NCBI GenBank assembly: GCA_037355855.1
Contig: CM074760.1
Span: 7,618,501-7,682,500, forward strand
Length of the DNA: 64,000 bases
Origin: Pseudo-nitzschia pungens
Taxonomy: Eukaryota; Bacillariophyta; Bacillariophyceae; Bacillariales; Bacillariaceae
Direction of reading: 5' to 3'
The notes below the pieces were generated by a model that ran no database searches, was not told the origin of the DNA, and saw only the letters and a program-made list of their open reading frames with translations. Of the stretch, positions 57,715 through 64,000 are shown piece by piece; the stretch's first letter is position 1, and every line of letters begins with the position of its first letter. The translations under genes were made by a program, and so were the position numbers.

Positions 57715-60700
57715 ATGGTGTCGATTCGGGGATGGGCTTTTGGGTTCCTTGTCTTTGGCAACGCCACCGCGTGTGCCTTTGCGTTTGCTCCGCAAGCTAC
57801 GAACACCATGAGGGAACCGGCAGGCTCTCTCACCTCTGGGAAGCATGATGCCGACTGGCGTTCGCAGCGTCCCCGTTCTATCGTTCTTTCCATGGCCGAC
57901 GACGACGACGACGACGACGACGACGATGCGGCTGCCGTTGCTGCTCCCGATGCGGATGGTGCCGCTCTCGAAAAATCCGGATGGAAACGATCGCGACTGG
58001 TTTGGTTCACGGGATTCGAGGACCTGAGAGTTCACGACCACGGCGGGCTGCAAGAGGCCTTTGCCAACACCGCCAACAACGACGACGTCGAGCGCGAGCT
58101 GATTGTTCCGGTCTTTGCGATCGATCCGGAAGTCCATCTTCGTTCGCAATCCGTGTCCTATCTGAAGCGATTGCACGAATCCCTGACCGGCCTCGAGCGA
58201 GAACTCTCGGCACTGTCCCGATCCCTGTCCCCGTCGATCGCGTTGTCCGAGCTGGTGGTCCACGTGGGTCCCGCCGAAGAACGGTTGCCGGCGTTGGCCG
58301 CAGAGACGAACGCGATTGCCTGTCACGTGGTCGAAGACGACGTAGCCAACAAGCTCCGTAGCTCGCAACAGGCCACGAGCAACGCCCTGGAGGGAATGGG
58401 TGTCGCCGTTCACCGCTGGTCGAACCGGTTGCGACCCTCCGCTCCGTGGTCCGCTTCCACTCCAGAAACGATGCCGAGTTTCTTTCCCGACTATTGCGCG
58501 ATTGCCGATGACCTGCCAATCGCAGCGCCGATCGGTGTCGATGATTCGGTGAGCGCTGTTCCAGAAGGTCTGGAGGAAACGATTGGAGTCAGTGACGAAA
58601 CAATCATGATCCGGTCCGAGGGAATTCCTTCCCTCTCGGATCTTTTGGCCATTGCGGAGTCGGTCACTCCCCAGTCCGTGACAGAAGCCCGAACCCGGGC
58701 GTATTGCGACACCACCGAGCCGTTCGACACGGTGATCTCCGAGAAGTGGTCGACCGAAACCGGAGCGAGGAAGGCGCTTTACGAATATTGCCTCCTTGGA
58801 AACGACGAATTCACCAACAAGTACTTTATCGCCTCCGACGCCGCGAACAAGGGCTCTTCGTCGTCCTCCCTTGGCAGTGTCAAGAGCATGTACGCCATGT
58901 CCATTTCCCGGATCCTGAAATCCAGCCCGTCCCCAATGGATGCCCTGGCACTCCGGGAGGGACCCACCCGGGCCTTTTCCTCGGCGATGGCCCTCGGTGC
59001 GATCAGCGCGAGGGACGTTGCGGACGCGGCGCGGAACCGGGCTCGGCTTACGCCCCCTTTGTTTCTGTGGGAAAGCAGGGTCAAGAAGCAGGCCGAGGCG
59101 AATCGCGCCGGTGTGTTTCCCTCCGACGCCGCAATATGGGGCCGCAGCAGCGAGGGAAGCCTGTCGGACGTTGTGGAATGGAGGGAATGGGTACGTTTCA
59201 TTTCTATCGTCATGATTCTTTTTTTTTAAAAAAAAACATTGCGTATCGATTGATCACGATTCGATTGGAATTCGACAATGTCACATGTTTGCTATTTTCC
59301 GAGCGAAGAAGGATTTACCGAATCGATCGATACAATGCAACGAATCTGCTACCAGTGCCGAAAACTAACTGCATAGCGCCATTTCCTTTCGCATCCATTC
59401 TCAAATTCGAATATTCTTCTTCTCCGTCCACAGTTCCATCTCCTGGCACAACGGTCCCTGGCCCTCCAGGAAAGCGACCAACCGGCTACCTCGGGGGGCG
59501 AAAAGCTCTCCCTCACCAACGACAACAACATGGACAAGGAAGGAGATCCGCGTGAGAGCGGAACGATCAATTACTGGAGATGGAAGGGGCAGCACCTGGT
59601 GCGATACCTGACCTTTCCCGCCGGCAAGGACTACGAATCGCAACCCGAGGAGTCCCGTGATCCGGCAATTCTCCTCGTCCACGGCTTTGCCGCTTCGGCC
59701 GAACAGTGGGAGCGGCTCGTCTACAGCATTCGGCAGCAAAAAACGTCGTCAAACGACGGGAAGGACACCACTCCACCGATCTACGCCGTGGACCTGCTCG
59801 GATTTGGGCACTCCGAAAAGCCGGGCGTCAGTTACACACAGTACCTCTGGGAATCGCAGCTGATTGATTTCGCGACCGAGGTCATGGAAGCGGTACCCAT
59901 GGTAATGGTGAGTTGTGTGATTTCTTTTTTTTTTTTTGGGGGGGGGGGGGAGATGTGGAGCGGAATGCGTCTCGAGAATTTCTGGTCTTTTACAACTTGT
60001 GTTGTTGGTCGATCGATGCGTTCTTTTTTTTCGTTTTCGCATTTTCTTTTTGCTCACACGCACCATTGCCTTTGTTTCGATAAATGAATGAATGCTTCTT
60101 TTAGGTTGGCAACTCGATTGGTGGCGGCCTTTCGGCGGGCGCCGCGGCGTCTTTGGGAAAGAAGATTTGCCGTGGTTTGGTGCTGCTCAACACAGCCGGA
60201 GTCTTGTACGACCCTTACGCCTACGAGGGGTACAAAGCCGACACCCCGGAGCTCGATGACAGCACCATTTCGTCCCATACGGAGGCAGCTGTCGAAGGCA
60301 ACCCCGAGACGGTCTACGAACCCGTTCCGTTGTTCGGAAACAAGGCGCTCGACCTGTTTGGAACCGCGATCGTGGGACTCATTTATCCCCAGATCGAGGA
60401 GCGACTCTCGCTGATTTACGGCAATCGGATCGAGAACGCGGACCCCGCCGTGGTGTACGCCATTCAACAAGCGGCGCAACACCCGGGGAGCTCGAACGTG
60501 ATCGGTAGCGGACAAAAACTGGCGCCCAACCGACCGCTCAACGAGGTTTTGATGGGCGTCGCCGAAGACGACGATGGGGAGGCCGGGTTTCCGACACTGG
60601 TGGTCGTCGGATTGGACGACAGAGTTTCTTCGCCCCAAGTCGCGGAGACGCGGGCCAACTTATTCTCCAGGTTGTCCAAGCTTAACCCGGAGACGGTATC

Positions 60701-60872
60701 GCTCGAAACGATTGCAGATGCAGGGCACTGTCCCCACGACGAAAAACCGGAGAAAGTTGCCAGCGCAATGTTAAAGTGGTTGGACTCATTCGGTGAAAGC
60801 CCAGCAGTAGCAGGGGCAGAAACGTATGCTGAAGAGGATACAACACAAGTGACGGAGGACGCAGCTTTATAG
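57715..60872 (+). CDS. Plastid-targeted photolyase/cryptochrome-like + alpha/beta hydrolase fusion, three exons
   Basis: Exons are 57715-59190, 59434-59907 and 60105-60872 (phase-0 junctions, introns 243 and 197 bp), giving 905 residues. The N-terminus is a signal peptide ending CAFAFAP, resembling the ASAFAP plastid bipartite motif of diatoms. After an Asp run, a photolyase-like N-terminal domain follows (RLVWFTGFEDLRVHDHGGL, LIVPVFAIDPEVH). Its partner region (ETGARKALYEYC, MSISRILKSS, GAISARDVADAA) is a weak echo of the FAD domain. The C-terminal alpha/beta hydrolase has the oxyanion segment LLVHGFAASAEQWE, DLLGFGHSEKPG, the nucleophile elbow VGNSIGGG (Ser), VVVGLDDRV (Asp) and DAGHCPHDEKPE (His), so a full catalytic triad. 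Plants have a similar photolyase-hydrolase fusion. Substrate and light response are unknown. Confidence 0.88.
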
Positions 60873-61005
60873 CTAACAGCATAGCACAGCGTAATGAAAG
60901 TTGAAAACACTTTAATGTTAGAATATAGTAAGAAAATTTTTCTACAGTTGTTGGAATGAGCCTTGGTTCATGTCAACGTATTCATAGAAAATAGAAGCTC
61001 CTTTC

Positions 61006-61755
61006 TTAAAAGGCCAGCACTCTCGAGACGATTCCCACCAAGAGGATAATTCCAATGATGGCTCCAGTGATGCCCCAAAAGAGTCCCAGCAAGGACCCCT
61101 CGTCGTATTGAGCGTACTCATCGGCTTGAATCATGATACCGGTATGACAGTTGCACCAGGCGAGACCTAGGAGAAGGACTCCCATCAGACGATGGGTGTA
61201 TTCCCAGACTTTGCGTTTGTTCCAAGCCTTTCCGGAATTTTCGACATTGCCTTGGACCTCAACCGTTACAGCATCCATGGAAATATCTTTTGATGTTTCC
61301 ACATCGCTGTCCTTTGCGTGAATTTGCTGCAATGACGCAACCGGAATTGGGCTGGGTCGGAAGTATCCGGCAAGTCCTTGAACAAGAACCAAGGCAACAA
61401 TGGCAAATCCCGCCATGTGGTGAAAATCGTCGTCGAAAATCTCTTCGCCGTCTTTGAGGGTTGCCATCACAGCCACAACGAAACCTGCGAATGTCAAGAG
61501 GGCCACGAGAACGCAGAGGACAAAATGGACTCGAAGCCAGCGAGCATCTTTCTCGAGAAAGGACAGATTCCGGCGCAAATAAGCAGCACTGATTGCGAGG
61601 GGTGCTAGAATGCCCCATGCCACTCCCATGAGCATGCCGTGCATGACCCACAAGCCTCTGGCAGCTTCTGAAAGATCCGACAAATCCCTGTTGGATTCTG
61701 ACTGAGGATCAGAGAAGGAAATGTTGCGAGCAAATTCAAAGGTTTCTGAGATCAT
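61006..61755 (-). CDS. Cytochrome b561-like transmembrane electron carrier
   Basis: A 249-residue membrane protein of the cytochrome b561 family, which moves electrons across membranes using two b hemes. Hydrophobic segments carry candidate heme histidines: VMHGMLMGVAWGILAPLAI, WLRVHFVLCVLVALLTFAGFVVAV, FHHMAGFAIVALVLVQGLAGYF, then after a soluble loop WEYTHRLMGVLLLGLAWCNCHTGI and a final segment GAIIGIILLVGIVS. The layout matches the b561 half of DOMON-b561 proteins, but no DOMON domain is seen here. The chosen start is the Met at 61755; the ORF is open 20 codons further upstream. The frame is intact. Confidence 0.87.
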   Translation of the reverse strand: MISETFEFARNISFSDPQSESNRDLSDLSEAARGLWVMHGMLMGVAWGILAPLAISAAYLRRNLSFLEKDARWLRVHFVLCVLVALLTFAGFVVAVMATLKDGEEIFDDDFHHMAGFAIVALVLVQGLAGYFRPSPIPVASLQQIHAKDSDVETSKDISMDAVTVEVQGNVENSGKAWNKRKVWEYTHRLMGVLLLGLAWCNCHTGIMIQADEYAQYDEGSLLGLFWGITGAIIGIILLVGIVSRVLAF

Positions 61756-63012
61756 GGTTAAGAATGTTGAAAAGTATTTTTTATGAATGTTCAGCTGCAA
61801 ACACTGATGCTGCATTTCGATAGCAGATTTTTTTTTCCATATTTTCAGACCGAGTAGCCAAAATGATGATGGGTTCCGAATCTTCTACTTCGCTGTTTCA
61901 GACTTGGCATGCTTCGCTTTTCGAAACATTTTTAATTTTAATCATACTGTTATTTTGTGGAGCCGATTGATTCAATCCCACCGACAGAGGTCAATCGTAT
62001 GTTTTTTGTCACTTTCACAATAATATGACATTCATAGCCCCTCGTACGAGGATAAGGGTCTCCTCAACATTGTTATCCCTGGATGTTAATTACTTCGTAA
62101 AAGCCTTTCCTATTCGAACAGAGCTGTTCTTCGTCGCAATCATGCGTTAGCTATGAAGGGTGTCGACGGACAGGCGGGAGAAGGTACGTCGAGCGCGCTT
62201 GCGCGTGTTGAAACAGCAGCAAACGCAACAACAGCAGCAAGTTCCCCTCCAGCAAAGCGTTAGGAAGCAGTGAGGTCATAAGCTTCACTGAAGACCAAGT
62301 GTGTTGGACTTCTCCCCCTTCCTTGAGTGACTAAGTCGGTGAAAGAATTGCAGTAGACAGGAAAGCGCACCCTGATCAGGTTGTAGTAGTAGCCAGCTAA
62401 GTCTATTTTCGTTCACTCCAGGATCGTCTGACAGCACTCTGCCACGTGGAACATACTAATAGTACTAGCAGTAGTAGTAGTAGTAGCAAACCCAGCTGGT
62501 TGTTCACATCCCTACCACACATGGCCATAGTAGATCATAATAATATTATTGAAACACGAAGAAATGGAGATGGATACCGGTAGGTCAAAGAAACGACTCC
62601 AAGGCCTTCACCAGCAACAACAAGCAGTCTCTCTTCCTTACCAAATTCTTCCGTTTATCAATCAGAATTCTATCTTGTATGCTGCCTCCCTTTACTAACT
62701 TGCAAGAAGTATGATCTCCCTAAAATAAATCCGTGCCGAAGCATAGAGGACGATGACAACAGCAACAACAGCAACAACAGCAACAACAGCAACAGCAGCA
62801 ACAACAGCAGCAACAACAACAGCAACGCACAACAAGAAGAGCGCGGATAGCGCAAAGCCTTACAATATCCCATTAACCCCTAGAATTACAGGAGGACACA
62901 TCGTTCTTGTTATCGCCCTCCAATTAGTAATATTATTAGTATTAGTAGTAGTTACTACTACTATAAGAGTATATTGAAGGTTGAAAAAAGGAAACGTTGC
63001 CTCTTCGCAGCG
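61756..63012. other. Intergenic region between cytochrome b561 and SirB1-like genes
   Basis: About 1.26 kb, AT-rich, with an ACTAGCAGTAGTAGTAG run near 62460-62487, a CAA/CAG run (62755-62830) and TTAGTATTAGTAGTAG words near 62930-62960. The b561 promoter should be at the left end. No gene is seen. Confidence 0.45.
62753..62830. repeat. CAA/CAG trinucleotide microsatellite
   Basis: Mixed ACAACAGCA units over about 78 bp. It is non-coding as far as can be seen; the only ORF across it is poly-Thr/Ala. Confidence 0.9.
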
Positions 63013-64000
63013 TCATTCGAGCAAATGAAACGCGCGCAACAGATCCCTTTCCAGAAGGATGCGCATCGTGATCGATACTTGCCGGATCGTATCGCGGCTG
63101 ATTTCGCGCGCGGGATGATGATAGATCCCCTCCATGGTCACGATGGGAATCGCAAATTCCGCGACCAGCTTGCAATTCATTTTGCGATCGGGCCCGACGA
63201 TGCTGGCCCTTTGGTGGCAGTTTCGGAGGTTGTTGAAGATGCGCGTCAGGACCATGCTCGTCGAGACGGGCGCCAGGTATTCGTCCCGCCAGGGGATTCG
63301 GTACGCGGCAACGATTCGTCGGCAATCGTCCGCGGACAGGATGCGGCCCCCGCGAAAGACGTCCATGTAGGAGCGGCGCTCGATTTCATCGTCACCGCCA
63401 CCGCCACCGTCGTCGGTGCCGTCCGTGTCGAACCCCAGAACGACGTGGCCCGGAAGTCCGATGAGTTGGACGGGTATTCCGAGTCGTCGACAGACGGAGG
63501 AGTAAAGAACGCAAAGCGTGAGGGGCATTCCGGTCTTGGTTTTCAGCACCTCGTCCAGTAAAACGTTGCGATAGTTGTAATAATCACGGCTGTTTCCGGA
63601 AAACCCAAAGTGATTCACCAATACATCGTTGACGACTCGGAGCTTGGCGGCACGGCTCGTATCGTTTCCTTGCAATCCCTCCCGCAGTATTTGCTCGCGA
63701 CAAACATCGGCAATGCGGTCCAGAGTTTTGCCAGCCTGGTGCGCAAACTGCAGGGTGCTCAATAGATTCCCTTCGCTATCATTCCCATTACCGGTCTCAT
63801 TGGGATCGTTGGTACTATGATTGGAAGGGGCGTCGTGCGGTTTCAGACGTTCCAGCGGCGTCTTTTGGACTTCGCCCGCCAACAGAGCGTGTTGCTCCAA
63901 GAACCGCGCCGCGGTCAGCTGCGACAACGATCCGTCGTTGCTGTCTCCCGAACGCTCCCGTTCCGCTGTCCACTCCTCCTCCTCGTCGAGCAATCGCTTC
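63013..64000 (-). CDS. SirB1/FBXO21-like transglutaminase-fold protein, partial (N-terminus off window)
   Basis: The minus-strand frame is open to the window edge (…KRLLDEEEEW), so the true start lies beyond 64000; 328 codons are visible. The conserved core is the SirB1 N-terminal/transglutaminase-like region: VNDVLVNHFGFSGNSRDYYNYRNVLLDEVLKTKTGMPLTLCVLYSSVCRRLGIPVQLIGLPGHVVLGF. This matches bacterial SirB1-like and human FBXO21-like proteins in general form (RGIPxSLSVLY, GVPxxxVxxPxH). An acidic, Gly/Asp-rich insert is followed by YMDVFRGGRILSADDCRRI and LTRIFNNLRNCH, also family-typical. Function is unknown; FBXO21 is a ubiquitin-ligase substrate receptor. Any F-box would be in the missing N-terminus. 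Confidence 0.85.
   Translation of the reverse strand, partial: KRLLDEEEEWTAERERSGDSNDGSLSQLTAARFLEQHALLAGEVQKTPLERLKPHDAPSNHSTNDPNETGNGNDSEGNLLSTLQFAHQAGKTLDRIADVCREQILREGLQGNDTSRAAKLRVVNDVLVNHFGFSGNSRDYYNYRNVLLDEVLKTKTGMPLTLCVLYSSVCRRLGIPVQLIGLPGHVVLGFDTDGTDDGGGGGDDEIERRSYMDVFRGGRILSADDCRRIVAAYRIPWRDEYLAPVSTSMVLTRIFNNLRNCHQRASIVGPDRKMNCKLVAEFAIPIVTMEGIYHHPAREISRDTIRQVSITMRILLERDLLRAFHLLE

Overview
This window looks like nuclear DNA of a photosynthetic stramenopile, most probably a diatom (a pennate is plausible, but the species cannot be read from sequence alone). The reasons are short spliceosomal GT-AG introns (87-274 bp), a plastid bipartite leader with an AFAP-type motif, a secreted protein with SVGPTE-type repeats, a lineage-specific RING+GAF protein pair, and typical eukaryotic membrane-traffic genes (TRAPPC2L, Rab6, atlastin, HEATR5). 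I recognised no tRNA, rRNA, CRISPR array or intact transposon.

Layout. 0-5.6 kb: METTL16-like RNA methyltransferase (minus, C-terminus off the window), a cytochrome P450 (plus) and an acyl-CoA delta-9 desaturase (minus). 6.8-13.1 kb: a membrane-traffic group made of TRAPPC2L (plus, 4 exons), atlastin (plus, 2 exons) and Rab6 (minus). 14.0-15.4 kb: a secreted-type 2-oxoglutarate/Fe(II) oxygenase (minus). 18.0-25.4 kb: two convergent paralogues with a RING-like finger, a GAF-like domain and Q-rich tails. 25.4-30 kb: an AT-rich gene-poor stretch holding a cluster of strong hairpins. 30.0-33.2 kb: propionyl-CoA carboxylase beta subunit (minus, 7 exons, one of only 6 nt). 35.0-36.9 kb: a TMEM42-like/RING/MYND fusion (minus). 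38.1-43.8 kb: an atypical membrane protein kinase (plus), a secreted proteasome-alpha-like protein (minus) and an SPT-repeat surface protein (minus). 44.9-52.2 kb: a ~2370-residue HEATR5/Laa1-like HEAT-repeat protein (plus). 53.2-64 kb: a membrane-anchored coiled-coil protein (minus), a plastid photolyase-like/alpha-beta hydrolase fusion (plus), a cytochrome b561 (minus) and a SirB1/FBXO21-like protein (minus, N-terminus off the window).

How the genes fit together. There is no operon logic; these are independent nuclear genes. Rab6, TRAPPC2L, atlastin and HEATR5 all serve ER/Golgi/endosome traffic, but their proximity is probably chance. The desaturase and PCCB belong to lipid and propionate metabolism.

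The most striking cross-cutting observations are these. (i) Five of 19 recognisable protein genes (P450, desaturase, kinase, surface protein, HEATR5) need exactly one +1 frame change to read through, always in the same direction; this is either insertion-type sequence error or something biological. (ii) A 6-nt micro-exon in PCCB exactly restores a conserved TSYMF motif. (iii) There are several unusual domain fusions. (iv) A hairpin-rich element lies near 27.1-27.7 kb.
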